Of a DNA stretch of 64,000 nt, positions 36,158-46,879 are shown piece by piece. The stretch lies in contig NZ_JAFEVL010000045.1 in assembly GCF_016901135.1 (NCBI RefSeq), positions 310,001 to 374,000 of the forward strand. The letters are read 5' to 3'. Source of the stretch: Martinezella lusitana. Lineage in GTDB: Bacteria > Pseudomonadota > Alphaproteobacteria > Rhizobiales > Rhizobiaceae. How positions within the stretch are numbered: position 1 is the first letter of the stretch; each line of letters starts with the position of its first letter. Both the position numbers and the translations under genes were made by a program. The notes under the pieces were generated by a model. It made no database searches, had not been told where the DNA came from, and saw only the letters and a program-made list of their open reading frames with translations.

Positions 36158-37147
36158 ATGTCAGCTTACAAGCGGATAGGGCGAACGGTACGTCGAACAG
36201 CCATTCAAGCGGTGCCGACCGTGCTCGGCATCGTCATCCTGAATTTCTTCCTGCTGAAGCTGGCGCCAGGTGACGCGGCGGATGTCATGGCGGCGGAGGC
36301 AGGATCGGCGACGGTGGAGACGATGGCCGCGCTGAGGGAGCGCTTCGGCCTCGACAATCCAATCCTGGTGCAGCTTGCGAACTATCTGAACAATCTCGCC
36401 CATTTCAGCCTGGGTTTTTCGCCGCGCTACGGCATGCCGGTGGCCGATCTCATCGGGCAGCGCTTGCCGGGTACGCTCACCCTGATGTTGGTCGCGCTGG
36501 CGATTGCCATCGTGGTCGGCCTCGTCCTGGGATCGCTGATGGCGACCTTCGCCGGTCGGCTGCCCGATCGACTGATCTCCATCATCTCGTTGTTGTTCTA
36601 TTCGATCCCGGGTTTCTGGATCGGTCTGATGCTGATCCTGCTGTTTTCTGTGAAACTTGGGTGGTTGCCGAGCGGCGGCGATAGCACCATCGGCTCGCGG
36701 CTAACGGGTTTGCCGGCACTTCTCGATCGCGCCCGTTACATGATCCTGCCGGCGACATCGCTCGCCCTGTTCTATCTCGCCATCTACGCAAGATTGACCC
36801 GCGCGGCGATGCTGGAAGTCAGATCCCAGGATTTTGTTCGCACGGCACGGGCCAAGGGCGTCTCCCCCTTCGTGCTGACAACGCGGCACATGCTGCGCAA
36901 TGCGCTGGTCCCGATTACCACCATGGCAGGAATGCATTTCGGCGGCATGTTGGGCGGCGCCGTCGTTGTGGAAACCGTTTACAGTTGGCCTGGTCTCGGG
37001 CGGCTCGCCTTCGAAGCGGTCATGGCCCGCGACTTCAGCGTCCTGCTCGGCATCCTGCTCCTGTCATCGTTTCTCGTGATCATCGCCAACGCCGCGGTCG
37101 ATCTTCTGCAGGCCTGGCTCGACCCCAGGATCGGAGCAAGTCGATGA
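36158..37147 (+). CDS. ABC transporter permease, DppB/OppB type
   Basis: A 329-residue inner-membrane protein with six hydrophobic segments. It has the DppB hallmarks: RFGLDNPILVQLANYL near the start, LGFSPRYGMPVADLIGQRLPGTLTLML, and the EAA loop (EVRSQDFVRTARAKGVSPFVLTTRHMLRNALVPITT). GAGGAG precedes the ATG at 36158. Its stop overlaps the next gene's start (ATGA). Confidence 0.9.
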   Translation: MSAYKRIGRTVRRTAIQAVPTVLGIVILNFFLLKLAPGDAADVMAAEAGSATVETMAALRERFGLDNPILVQLANYLNNLAHFSLGFSPRYGMPVADLIGQRLPGTLTLMLVALAIAIVVGLVLGSLMATFAGRLPDRLISIISLLFYSIPGFWIGLMLILLFSVKLGWLPSGGDSTIGSRLTGLPALLDRARYMILPATSLALFYLAIYARLTRAAMLEVRSQDFVRTARAKGVSPFVLTTRHMLRNALVPITTMAGMHFGGMLGGAVVVETVYSWPGLGRLAFEAVMARDFSVLLGILLLSSFLVIIANAAVDLLQAWLDPRIGASR

Positions 37148-38144
37148 AAGCACAGCAGCTCAAAATCTATTCCGGCACGGAAAATGAGATCAGCGCCAGC
37201 ACACTGGTGCTGGAGGCAAACCCGGCTCCTGTGCCTGGGCGCCGCTGGACGCACATCCATGCGCCCGATGCGCGCACCACAGCCGTGGCGGATGCACGCC
37301 GCCAAGGGCGTGGCCGGGAACTCAAGATTTTCCTGTCAAATCCCAATGCGCTTTTCGGTATTGCCGTTCTGGCGATCATTGCGCTCGCTGCGCTGCTTGC
37401 GCCGGTGCTCTATCCGGGTGATCCGCTGGAAATGGTGGCGCGCCCCTTCCTCTGGCCTGGTCAGAATGCCGACTATCCGCTCGGCACGGATTCCATGGGG
37501 CGCGACGTTCTTGCCGGCATCCTGCATGGCGCCTGGATCTCGCTGACCGTTGGCATCGCCGCGACATTGCTCGGGCTCGGCGTGGGCGTGACCGTTGGTG
37601 CGCTCGCCGGCTATTTCGGTGGGCTGGTCGATGATCTCCTGGTCAAGCTTATCGAAATCTTCCAGACCATACCGAGCTTTGTCCTCCTCGTGGTGCTTGT
37701 CGCAATTGCACAACCGACCACCACGACGGTGACTGCTGCCATTGCGATCGTCAGCTGGCCGACCGTCGCGCGCCTGACACGCGCCGAGTTCAGGGCGATC
37801 CGCGAAAAGGACTATGTGCTTGCCGCCCGCAGCCTCGGTTTCGGTCATGCCCGCATCATTTTCCGTGAAATCCTGCCGAACGCGCTGCCGCCCCTGATCG
37901 TCACCTCGTCGGTCATGGTCGCAAGCGCCATCCTGATGGAATCGGCCCTTTCCTTCATGGGACTTGGCGACCCCAATCGCGTCTCCTGGGGGTCGATGAT
38001 CGGATCAGGGCGCGATGTCATCCGAACGGCCTGGTATCTGACCGCCTTGCCGGGTCTTGCCATCGTCTTTACCGTGCTAGCGCTCAACCTCATCGGCGAC
38101 GGCCTCAATGACGCCCTTAATCCTCGTTTCTCGGAGGAGCGCTG

Positions 38145-38145
<1 letters not shown>
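37144..38145 (+). CDS. ABC transporter permease, DppC/OppC type
   Basis: A 333-residue permease with an N-terminal region of about 60 hydrophilic residues, longer than usual, before the first helix (NALFGIAVLAIIALAALLAPVLYPGDPLEM). The DppC blocks YPLGTDSMGRDVLAGILHGAWISLTVG and the EAA loop (EFRAIREKDYVLAARSLGFGHARIIFREILPNALPPLIV) are present. The ATG at 37144 overlaps the upstream stop by four bases. Pairs with the preceding permease. Confidence 0.9.
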
Positions 38146-39117
<972 letters not shown>

Positions 39118-39140
<23 letters not shown>

Positions 39141-40053
39141 GCTCTCGACGCATTATCCGGCGACGGATGGAACCGTGCGCGCCGTGGATGATGTTTCGCT
39201 CGAGATCGTCGAGGGCGAAACCGTCGCCCTTGTCGGCGAATCCGGCTGCGGTAAGTCGACGCTCGGCAAGTCCTTGATGCGTCTCGTCAATCCGACATCC
39301 GGTCAGGTGACGTTCAAGGGGCGTGACGTTGCCGCAATGACCGGCAAGGAATTGCGGTCCGTTCGTCGGCATATCCAGATGATCTTCCAGGATCCGTTTG
39401 CCTCGCTCAATCCGCGCCAGACGATCCGGACCATCCTGACGTCGCCGCTCGCCGTCCACGGGATCGGCGATCGTAAGAGCCGCGAGGCCATTGCTGCCTC
39501 GATGGTCGCCCATGTCGGTTTGCCGGCGGATTCGCTCGATCGTTATCCGCATGAATTTTCCGGCGGTCAGCGCCAGCGCATCGGCATTGCCCGGGCGCTA
39601 ATCCTGCAGCCGGAACTGGTGATATGCGACGAGCCGGTCTCGGCGCTCGATCTCTCGATCCAGGCACAGATCCTCAATCTCCTTGTGGAGATGAAGACGG
39701 AGCTTTCGCTCTCCTATCTGTTCATCTCTCACGATCTGTCGGTCGTGCGCTACTTCGCCGATCGTGTGCTCGTCATGTATCTCGGGCGTATCGTCGAAAG
39801 TGCTCCAACTGCAAAGCTCTGGAGCGGCGCCAAGCACCCTTACACGCAAGCGCTGTTGGCTGCCGTACCCGATCCGTCGCGGCGCAAGCAGGCGGCGCCG
39901 ATTACCGGTGACCTGCCAAGCCCTCACAACCCGCCTTCCGGCTGTCGCTTCCATACGCGCTGCCCGCTCGCGACCGACATTTGCTGGACGGAAGATCCCA
40001 CCTACACGCAGCTCGGCGGCGGTCATGCTGTCGCCTGCCATCACGCCCAATAG
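39118..40053 (+). CDS. ABC transporter ATP-binding protein, DppF/OppF type
   Basis: A 311-residue ATPase with Walker A GESGCGKST, signature FSGGQRQR, Walker B LVICDEPVSALD and the C-terminal SGCRFHTRCPLATDIC cysteine cluster. The start at 39118 follows GGAGG and overlaps the DppD-type gene by 23 bases. With the three genes upstream it completes a peptide/opine-type importer with two permeases and two ATPases. Confidence 0.92.
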
Positions 40054-40069
40054 AACTGGAGAATTGACT

Positions 40070-41128
40070 ATGGTCGACTATCGCTATCTCGGACGCAGCG
40101 CACTGAAAGTGTCGCCGCTCAATCTTGGAACGATGATGTTCGGCGGTCCGACGCCTGATGATGTTGCCTTCCGCATCATCGACAAGGCCCGCGACCAGGG
40201 GATCAATTTCATTGACACCGCCGATGCCTATCACGACGGCAAGTCGGAAGAGGTGGTCGGTCGCGGTATCAAGGCGAGCCGGGATCACTGGGTACTCGCA
40301 ACAAAATTCGTCAACTCGCATAAAAAGGGCCCGAACCTTGGCGGCCATTCCCGCAAATGGGTGGTCGAAACAGTCGAGAATTCACTGCGTCGTCTCAATA
40401 CCGACTATATCGATATCCTTTATTTCCACCGCGCGATCTTCGACGCGCCGCTGGAAGAGCCGGTGCGCGCCATTGCCGACCTCATCCGGGCGGGCAAGCT
40501 GCGGTATTTCGGCGTGTCGAATTTTCGTGGCTGGCGCATCGCTGAGATCTCGCACCTGGCCGATCAGCTCGGCATCGATCGCCCGGTTGCAAGCCAGCCG
40601 CTCTATAACATCGTCAACCGCACGGCGGAGGCCGAGCAACTGCCGGCGGCCCACTATTATGGCCTCGGCGTCGTATCCTATTCGCCGCTGGCACGCGGCG
40701 TGTTGACGGGCAAATATGAGCCGGGTCAGGCGCCGGCCGCCGACACTCGTGCAGGCCGCGGCGATAAGCGCATCCTGGAAACCGAATGGCGTCCGGAGTC
40801 CATCGCCATCGCCAAGGAGATCGCCGACCATGCCAAACGCAAGGGCATCGCCCCTACCGAGTTTGCGATCGCCTGGGTGCTGAACAACAAGCTGATTACA
40901 TCTGCCATCACCGGCCCTCGCACGGAGGAGCATTGGGATAGCTATATCCGCGCGCTCGACGTCAAGCTCGATGCTGAAGACGAAGCGCTGGTCGATCGGC
41001 TGGTTACGACAGGCCATCCGTCGACGCCGGGCTTTAACGATCCAAGCCATCCCCTCGAAGGCCGCGTTCCGCTGAGCAGTACCGCCGACGCTGAAAACGT
41101 CGTGCCGCTGACGCGTGCCGTTGCCTGA
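40070..41128 (+). CDS. aldo/keto reductase (Tas/YajO-like)
   Basis: A 352-residue aldo/keto reductase of the larger, Tas/voltage-channel-beta-subunit-like kind (YRYLGRSALKVSPLNLGTMMFGGP). The catalytic Asp49 and Tyr54 (DTADAYHDG), Lys79 (ATKF) and His120 (LYFHRA) are present. It starts 16 bases after the DppF-type gene with GGAG upstream, so it belongs to the importer operon and probably reduces a carbonyl of the imported compound or its product. A hairpin (41141-41164) follows. Confidence 0.88.
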   Translation: MVDYRYLGRSALKVSPLNLGTMMFGGPTPDDVAFRIIDKARDQGINFIDTADAYHDGKSEEVVGRGIKASRDHWVLATKFVNSHKKGPNLGGHSRKWVVETVENSLRRLNTDYIDILYFHRAIFDAPLEEPVRAIADLIRAGKLRYFGVSNFRGWRIAEISHLADQLGIDRPVASQPLYNIVNRTAEAEQLPAAHYYGLGVVSYSPLARGVLTGKYEPGQAPAADTRAGRGDKRILETEWRPESIAIAKEIADHAKRKGIAPTEFAIAWVLNNKLITSAITGPRTEEHWDSYIRALDVKLDAEDEALVDRLVTTGHPSTPGFNDPSHPLEGRVPLSSTADAENVVPLTRAVA

Positions 41129-41140
41129 ATGATCGTGCTT

Positions 41141-41164
41141 CAGGCCCCACCGACATGGGGCCTG
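41141..41164 (+). terminator. hairpin after the aldo/keto reductase
   Basis: An 8-bp stem CAGGCCCC / GGGGCCTG with an 8-base loop is followed by TTTCCT. It may partly end transcription before the next gene, which lies on the same strand. Confidence 0.55.
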
Positions 41165-41192
41165 TTTCCTCCTGGCGCCGAAAGAGCCCCAC

Positions 41193-42428
41193 ATGCCGAA
41201 CACAGCCTCATCAGCCATTGCAGCCGTTCCCGTCGCCAATGATCGTGCGGCACTTCTTGCCAGGATACCCGATCTTGCGGCGGAGATCGCAAAGGAGGCC
41301 GCGCGGCGGGACCTCGAACGTGAGCTGCCGCATGAGGCTTTCCGACTGTTCAAGGAGGCCGGGCTCGGAGCACTGCGAATTCCGGCAGCGCTTGGCGGGC
41401 CGGGCGGATCGGTGGTCGATTACATCGACATGATCATGGCGATCGGTGCCGCCGACTCCAATGTTGCCCATGCGCTGAGGAGCCATTTCAATTTCACCGA
41501 GGCCCTATTGCTCAATCCGGGCAGCGCGCTCGACCGCACCCAGCTTTCTCGCGTATTGGCCGGCAAGCTCTTTGGCGGAGCCCATACCGAACAGGGGACG
41601 AAACGTCCTGGCGATGTAACGACGCGGCTGACGAAATCGGGTGAAAGCTACAGGCTTAACGGCCGCAAATGGTATGCGACTGGCACCGCCTTTGCCGATT
41701 TTGCCTCTTTCAGCGCCCGGAATGATGAGGACCAGCTTGTCGGCGCGTTGTTGCCCGTCGACCGCAAGGGGATCACCATCCTCGATGACTGGGACGGCAT
41801 GGGGCAGCGCCTGACGGCAAGTGGCGGCGTCCTGCTGGAGGACGTGGAGGTCTTGCCGCACGAAATTTCGACGCGCGGTTTGAACACGTTGATCGGTCGT
41901 CATACGTCGACGCTGCGCCAGCTCCACCTTGCCGCCTCGATGGCGGGTGCTGTACGCGGCGTGCTTGCCGAGGGTACGGACTATGTGCGCAAACAGGCAC
42001 GTTCGGCCGCTCATAGCGCTGCCGAGACGGCCAATGCCGATCCCTTCGTGCAGAAGATACTGGGTGAGATCGCAGCCGGCTCCTTTGCCGTCGACACGTT
42101 GATCCGCGAAAGCGCTCGCGCGCTCGATCGAACGGCGGAAGCCTTTGCTGGCGATGACCCGCAAAGACTGGAGGCGGCTTTAGTCGAAAGCGCTCTGACG
42201 ACGGCACGCACACAGATCGTAGCATCACAGCTGGCGCTTGCTGCCGCGACCAACGTGTTCGAGCTCGGCGGTGGTTCGGCGACGTCTCGCCATCTCAATC
42301 TCGACCGGCACTGGCGCAACATTCGCACCGTGCTCAACCATAACCCGCTCCTACACAAGGCGCGGGTGGTGGGCGACTACTACATCAACGGAACCACGAC
42401 GCACCTGGAAGAAGGCAAGGTTTTCTAA
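41193..42428 (+). CDS. acyl-CoA-dehydrogenase-fold flavoprotein (SfnB/DszC-like)
   Basis: A 411-residue oxidase/monooxygenase-type flavoprotein. It has ANSDSNVAHALRSHFNF-like helices (DSNVAHALRSHFNFTEALLL), RLNGRKWYATGTAFADF, DDWDGMGQRLTASGGVLLEDV and a C-terminal HWRNIRTVLNHNPLLHKARVVGDYYING block as in SfnB/DszC-group proteins. These use FMNH2 and O2 to oxidise sulfur or nitrogen. It lacks the residues expected for CoA handling only by inference. It is followed after 3 bases by the FAD/NAD(P)-binding gene, suggesting a joint function. Confidence 0.8.
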   Translation: MPNTASSAIAAVPVANDRAALLARIPDLAAEIAKEAARRDLERELPHEAFRLFKEAGLGALRIPAALGGPGGSVVDYIDMIMAIGAADSNVAHALRSHFNFTEALLLNPGSALDRTQLSRVLAGKLFGGAHTEQGTKRPGDVTTRLTKSGESYRLNGRKWYATGTAFADFASFSARNDEDQLVGALLPVDRKGITILDDWDGMGQRLTASGGVLLEDVEVLPHEISTRGLNTLIGRHTSTLRQLHLAASMAGAVRGVLAEGTDYVRKQARSAAHSAAETANADPFVQKILGEIAAGSFAVDTLIRESARALDRTAEAFAGDDPQRLEAALVESALTTARTQIVASQLALAAATNVFELGGGSATSRHLNLDRHWRNIRTVLNHNPLLHKARVVGDYYINGTTTHLEEGKVF

Positions 42429-42431
42429 ACC

Positions 42432-43853
42432 ATGCACCCGGATTTACACTCACACCATTCCATCGTCATAGTCGGCGGCGGCTTTGCCGGCGCGTTGACG
42501 GCGATGAAGCTGCTCGACCGAACCGAGGTCCCATTGTCGATCACGATATTGGAGCCCCGCGAGGAGCTTGGACGCGGGGTCGCTTACAGCACGACCGAGG
42601 CTGTCCATCTCGTCAACGGTCCTGCGGCGACATTTTCGTTGCATCCGGAGGATCCGGACCATCTGGTGCATTGGCTCGCCTACAATGCGTCGCGTTACGG
42701 ATGGACATTGCCTGCGGATATCGCTGCAAGCTTTCCGCCGCGCCATCTCTACGGCAGCTATGTCCGGGATGAGTTGAGCCGTGCTATCGCGCAGGCGCGT
42801 GCCGGGTCGACATTACGGCACATCAGGTCTTCGGCATCCGAGCTTATTGCCGCTCCGCATAAGGTTCGGATCAAGACGAGCGATGGCGAGCTGATCGAAG
42901 CGGATGAGGTGGCCCTTGCTCTTGGTGTCTTCCAGCCGAACCCTGCGCCGCAGGAAGCGCCCGTCGCGAGCCATCCCGCCTTTGCAGCTTCGCCTTGGGA
43001 TGCAGCGGCGCTGGATCGCATGATGGAGGCAGGCGAAATCCTGCTGATCGGCTCCAGCCTGTCGATGGTCGATGCTGTGGCCAGCATGGAAAGTCGCGGC
43101 TTTCGCGGCAGATATCATGTCATCTCCCGGCGAGGCCAATTCATCGAGGATCGACGGGATGCCGAACCGGCGCGAGACTTCCTTGCCGAGCGGCCGTCTC
43201 CGACAACGGCACGCGCGTTGTTGTCGATCGTCAAGACCGAGCGTCGCGCGCTTGCAGCCGCAGGCAAGGACTGGCAGGGTCTGCCCGTCGCCATCAGGCC
43301 CCATATTCTGACACTTTGGCAAAAGGCTGAAGATGTCGAGCGGTTGCGCTTTGCCCGTCATCTTCGAGCCTTCTGGGATGTGACCGCGCATCGTGCCGCA
43401 CCCGACAGCTACCGTGCCGTTACTCAAGCTATCGCCGATGGCCGTCTCCGGCACCAGACAGCGAGGTTGCTCGCAATGACGCCGGCGAATAGCCTGATCG
43501 CAGCGACCTTGAAGACACGAGCCGATGTCGAAACGCGTTCCTTCGGCGGCATCATCGATTGCCGCGGTCATCAGCTGCATGATTGGCGGCGCATTTCCGA
43601 TCCCTTTGTCCGGAGCCTGCTCGACAGTGGCGAGGTTCGCCCCCACAGCACCGGCTTTGGCATCGATGCCACCATTGAGGGCGATGTCATCTCCGAAGAG
43701 GGGCGCATCCATCGCAACATCAGCGCGATCGGCCATCCGCTGCGGGGCGTGGCCTGGGAGTCGAGTTCGATCACGGAGCAGCGTGCCCAGGCGATCGCGC
43801 TCGCCGACCGCATTCTCGGCAAGCTTACGCCGCTCGCCCTTGCCGCTTCCTGA
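42432..43853 (+). CDS. FAD/NAD(P)-binding protein (COG4529 type)
   Basis: A 473-residue flavoprotein with an N-terminal Rossmann motif (IVIVGGGFAGALTAMKLL, GxGxxG-like), GRGVAYSTTEAVHLVNGPA and a second nucleotide motif (EILLIGSSLSMVDAVASMESRGFRG). These features fit the FAD-NAD(P)-binding family of unknown function (YdhS-like). Its gene starts 3 bases after the oxidase gene, so it may reduce flavin for that enzyme or act on the same compound. No signal peptide. Confidence 0.8.
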   Translation: MHPDLHSHHSIVIVGGGFAGALTAMKLLDRTEVPLSITILEPREELGRGVAYSTTEAVHLVNGPAATFSLHPEDPDHLVHWLAYNASRYGWTLPADIAASFPPRHLYGSYVRDELSRAIAQARAGSTLRHIRSSASELIAAPHKVRIKTSDGELIEADEVALALGVFQPNPAPQEAPVASHPAFAASPWDAAALDRMMEAGEILLIGSSLSMVDAVASMESRGFRGRYHVISRRGQFIEDRRDAEPARDFLAERPSPTTARALLSIVKTERRALAAAGKDWQGLPVAIRPHILTLWQKAEDVERLRFARHLRAFWDVTAHRAAPDSYRAVTQAIADGRLRHQTARLLAMTPANSLIAATLKTRADVETRSFGGIIDCRGHQLHDWRRISDPFVRSLLDSGEVRPHSTGFGIDATIEGDVISEEGRIHRNISAIGHPLRGVAWESSSITEQRAQAIALADRILGKLTPLALAAS

Positions 43854-43861
43854 CGCGTGAC

Positions 43862-43890
43862 AATAAAAAAGGGGCGATTTATCGCCCCTT
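43862..43890 (-). terminator. intrinsic terminator of the 43915-45534 gene
   Basis: A stem of 10 bp, AAGGGGCGAT / ATCGCCCCTT with a two-base spacer, followed on the minus strand by a T-run (complement of the A-run at 43865-43870). It is a textbook terminator for the minus-strand binding-protein gene and may also stop the converging plus-strand operon. Confidence 0.85.
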
Positions 43891-43914
43891 GATTGGCATG
43901 TGGCCGGTGTTGCC

Positions 43915-45534
43915 TCAGCCTTCGCTTTCCTTGATATAGACATCGGCGAAATTCGATTGCACGCCCTCGACACCGATGGTGTGGTTTTTGACACGCTTGT
44001 TGAAGACGGTGACGTTTTCGAGTGCGATCAGATTGATCACGGGAAGATCGTCGGCGATGAGTTTCTGGAAGGCGTTGAATTCCTGCTTGCGCTTCGCCTC
44101 ATCGACCTCGACGGACGCAGCCTCGAGCAGGCGGTCGACCTCCGGGTTCTGGTAGTGGCTGGCATTGGAAAACGGCAAGCCGATTTTGAAGTTCTTGGAC
44201 CAGTAGACGCGCTGTACGCCCAGCGTCGGATCGAACTGATTGCCGAGATATTCGGCCGTGAGGTCGAAGGCGCGCTCGTTGTAGACCTTCTGGATATAGG
44301 TCGAAAAATCGTAGGAATCGATCTTGGCGATAATGCCGATGCGGGCAAGATTCTGCTTCAGATATTCGGCAACGCGCTTGAAGCCCTCATTGTAGGAATT
44401 GTGGGTCAGACGAAGCGTGAAGCGAGTGCCGCTGCTATCAGGCTTGTAGCCTGCCTCGTCGAGCAATGTCTCGGCGGCCTTGAGATCGAAGGCATAGGGC
44501 TTGATGGAGGCGTCGTAGTAATCAGGCAGAAAGGTGCTGATCGGCGTCGGAGAGATGTGGCCATAGCCGTACCAGACCGTATTGAGGATGACGTTGAGGT
44601 CGATGGCATGGGCGATCGCGCGGCGGACGCGGACATCCTTCAGATAATCGTTGTCGAGATTGAGGATAAGCTGTGTCTGGTCTCCCTTGGTCTCGTAGCC
44701 GCGGGAATCGATGCCGATATTCGGCAGCGCCTTGATGCGCTCGAGATCGGCAAGCGGAATGGGATTGTCGCCACCGAGATCGAATTCCCCCGTCTCGAAG
44801 CCGGCTGCGCGGGCAGCGCCATCGGGCACGAAGCGCACGACGACCTGGTCGAGATAGGGTTTGCCCGCATCCCAATAATCCGGATTGCGTTCCAGGATTA
44901 TATGGGAGCCGCGAACCCATTGCCGGAAGATGAAGGGGCCTGTGCCGATGGGGGCACTCCCGTTCGGATTGATCGGGACATCGGCGATCTTGACGCCCTC
45001 GTAGACATGTTTCGGCACGATCGGGGATTCTGCCGCATAGAGCGCTTTCAGTAGATAAGGCGCCGGTTTGGAGAGGCGGAATATCGCAGTCAGATCGTCC
45101 GGTGTATCGACTGCCGTGACGTTGGCGAAGGTGCCGCGTCCACGCGGATGGACCTGTTTCAACAGCTCTATCGAATAGGCGACATCGGCCGCTGTGAAGG
45201 GCTTGCCATCATGCCATTTGACGTTCGGGCGGAGCTTGAACATATAGGTTAGCCCGTCAGCGCTAACGGACCATTCGGTGGCCAGTTGCGGCTTTGCCTT
45301 GAAGTCGAAGTCGTAGGTCAGCAACCCCTCGGTGATCTTCGGACTGATCTTCTGCGTTCCACCAGCGGTATGGGCGAGGGCTAGAATCGTCGGTGGTTCT
45401 GGCTCGACGATAAAATTCAGCGTGCCGCCCCTCGGTGGTTTTGTTTCTGCCGCGTGAGCCGTAATGGATGGCAATAGCGTTGCAGCGGTCGACAGCAGCA
45501 ACATTTGATTGAATCGGCGGCGATTGAGAGTCAT
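43915..45534 (-). CDS. ABC transporter binding protein, family 5, Tat signal
   Basis: A 539-residue extracytoplasmic binding protein with twin-arginine signal (NRRRFNQMLLLSTAATLLPSITAHA) ending near residue 30, then LLTYDFDFKAKPQLATEWSVSADGLTYMFKLRPNVKWHDGKPF and FRQWVRGSHIILERNPDYWDAGKPYLD. The ATG at 45534 follows AAAGGA; a longer upstream frame has no such site. A close paralogue of the proteins at 29200 and 34264. It is monocistronic and divergent from the LysR regulator, with the TATAGACTA element between them. Confidence 0.88.
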   Translation of the reverse strand: MTLNRRRFNQMLLLSTAATLLPSITAHAAETKPPRGGTLNFIVEPEPPTILALAHTAGGTQKISPKITEGLLTYDFDFKAKPQLATEWSVSADGLTYMFKLRPNVKWHDGKPFTAADVAYSIELLKQVHPRGRGTFANVTAVDTPDDLTAIFRLSKPAPYLLKALYAAESPIVPKHVYEGVKIADVPINPNGSAPIGTGPFIFRQWVRGSHIILERNPDYWDAGKPYLDQVVVRFVPDGAARAAGFETGEFDLGGDNPIPLADLERIKALPNIGIDSRGYETKGDQTQLILNLDNDYLKDVRVRRAIAHAIDLNVILNTVWYGYGHISPTPISTFLPDYYDASIKPYAFDLKAAETLLDEAGYKPDSSGTRFTLRLTHNSYNEGFKRVAEYLKQNLARIGIIAKIDSYDFSTYIQKVYNERAFDLTAEYLGNQFDPTLGVQRVYWSKNFKIGLPFSNASHYQNPEVDRLLEAASVEVDEAKRKQEFNAFQKLIADDLPVINLIALENVTVFNKRVKNHTIGVEGVQSNFADVYIKESEG

Positions 45535-45862
45535 TTGAGAGTCCTTTGCTGAGGCTGAAGCATTCTTGAGTGGATAGGTGGCAGAGAGGTCGCTCGCCAC
45601 GAAAGTCCGGGACATCTTCGGGGTGCGGGCCAGCAAAACGGAAGAATGTTTTTCTCGCCCATCGGGAAAGAAAAGCTTCGTGGGTCTCGTCTTGTTGGAG
45701 CGGCGGCGATTCATGTAATCTAGTAAAAATATAGACTATTTCTCGATTTTAGTTTTTGCTTCCCCGCCTTTGGCGGAGCATGGAAGAAAATGTTCGTCAG
45801 CTTTCAGACAAACGCAAAGCGCGTTCTCGTCTTTGATGGCTGGTTTGTGCTGCAATCGGCCC
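45535..45862. other. 328-base divergent promoter region
   Basis: No gene is supported. It lies between a binding-protein gene (minus) and a LysR gene (plus) and holds the TATAGACTA element at 45730-45738 in an AT-rich stretch, plus a small CCGCC/GGCGG inverted repeat near 45764-45776. Confidence 0.5.
45730..45738. promoter_or_regulatory. TATAGACTA element in a divergent promoter
   Basis: The same 9-mer as at 28972-28980, here between the binding-protein and LysR genes. It may be a LysR-type target or a -10 box. Confidence 0.4.
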
Positions 45863-46873
45863 ATGAACACCCTTGCCAACACACGTAAAAAAACCATCCA
45901 GCCGACCTTGGCGCGCTTGCCGCCATTGACCTCGCTGCGCGCCTTCGTCGCCACCGCGCGACACCTGAATTTTCTCGGCGCGGCCGACGAGTTGCACGTC
46001 ACCTCGGCGGCCGTCGGCCAGCAGATCCGACTGCTGGAGGACTATCTCGGGCAACCGCTTTTCCACCGGACGCGCGGACAGCTGCAACTGACCACCGCTG
46101 GCCTTTCCCTGGTTCCCGGTCTGACCGATGCATTCGATGCCGTGTTGGCAACGATGACGCAGTTTGTCGCCAGCGATCACGATCTGCCGATCCGCGTCTC
46201 GGTGGCGCCGTCCTTTGCGAGCAAGTGGCTCATCCCGCGATTGAACGGTCTGAGGCGCGCTGCACCGGGCCTGCAGGTTCTAGTCGACGCATCGACGCAG
46301 CTAACCGATCTCAACACGGATGACACGGATTGTGCTATCCGTTACGGCAGTGGCGGCTATCCTGGCCTTGTCGTGGATCATCTTTTCTCCGAGGCCGTCG
46401 TGCCGATTTGCAATCCGGAATTTGCCGAGCGGCATTGGCTCTGGAATGATCCGCAGGCGATCGAGGGCGTGCCGCTCCTGCATGAGGATGGCGCCGAGCA
46501 TGATCAATCATGCCCGGACTGGAACGCCTGGCTGCGGGCTGAGGGGCTTTCCTATCGGCTCTCGCAAGGCGGCTTTCGCCTCAATCAATCATCCCTAGTC
46601 ATTGATGCGGCCTTGGCAGGGCAGGGGCTTGGCCTTGGAAAGGTGCGCTTGGCCGAGGCGGAGTTGAGGACGGGACGTCTCGTCAGTCCCTTCGGCAGCC
46701 CGCAGCCTGTGAGTTTTTCCTATTTCTTCGTGACGACATCAGCCAAAGCAAGTCTCATGCGCGTGGAGCTGTTTCGCAATTGGCTTCAAGCCGAAACGCA
46801 GGCGCTGCGGGCGATCGGCGACGTCCTGCTGTGGAATTCACCCCGCAGGCTCGACATCGCCGCCGCCGAATAG
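45863..46873 (+). CDS. LysR-family regulator (GcvA-like)
   Basis: A 336-residue LysR regulator with an N-terminal helix-turn-helix (LTSLRAFVATARHLNFLGAADELHVTSAAVGQQIRLLEDYLGQPLFHR) and a GcvA-type ligand domain (VSVAPSFASKWLIPRLNGL, DTDCAIRYGSGGYPGLVVDHLF). The ATG at 45863 is chosen because it gives the usual N-terminus; no strong ribosome site is visible. It is the only LysR gene in the sulfur island and divergent from a binding-protein gene, so it may sense the imported compound or sulfur status. Confidence 0.87.
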   Translation: MNTLANTRKKTIQPTLARLPPLTSLRAFVATARHLNFLGAADELHVTSAAVGQQIRLLEDYLGQPLFHRTRGQLQLTTAGLSLVPGLTDAFDAVLATMTQFVASDHDLPIRVSVAPSFASKWLIPRLNGLRRAAPGLQVLVDASTQLTDLNTDDTDCAIRYGSGGYPGLVVDHLFSEAVVPICNPEFAERHWLWNDPQAIEGVPLLHEDGAEHDQSCPDWNAWLRAEGLSYRLSQGGFRLNQSSLVIDAALAGQGLGLGKVRLAEAELRTGRLVSPFGSPQPVSFSYFFVTTSAKASLMRVELFRNWLQAETQALRAIGDVLLWNSPRRLDIAAAE

Positions 46874-46879
46874 AGCCGA

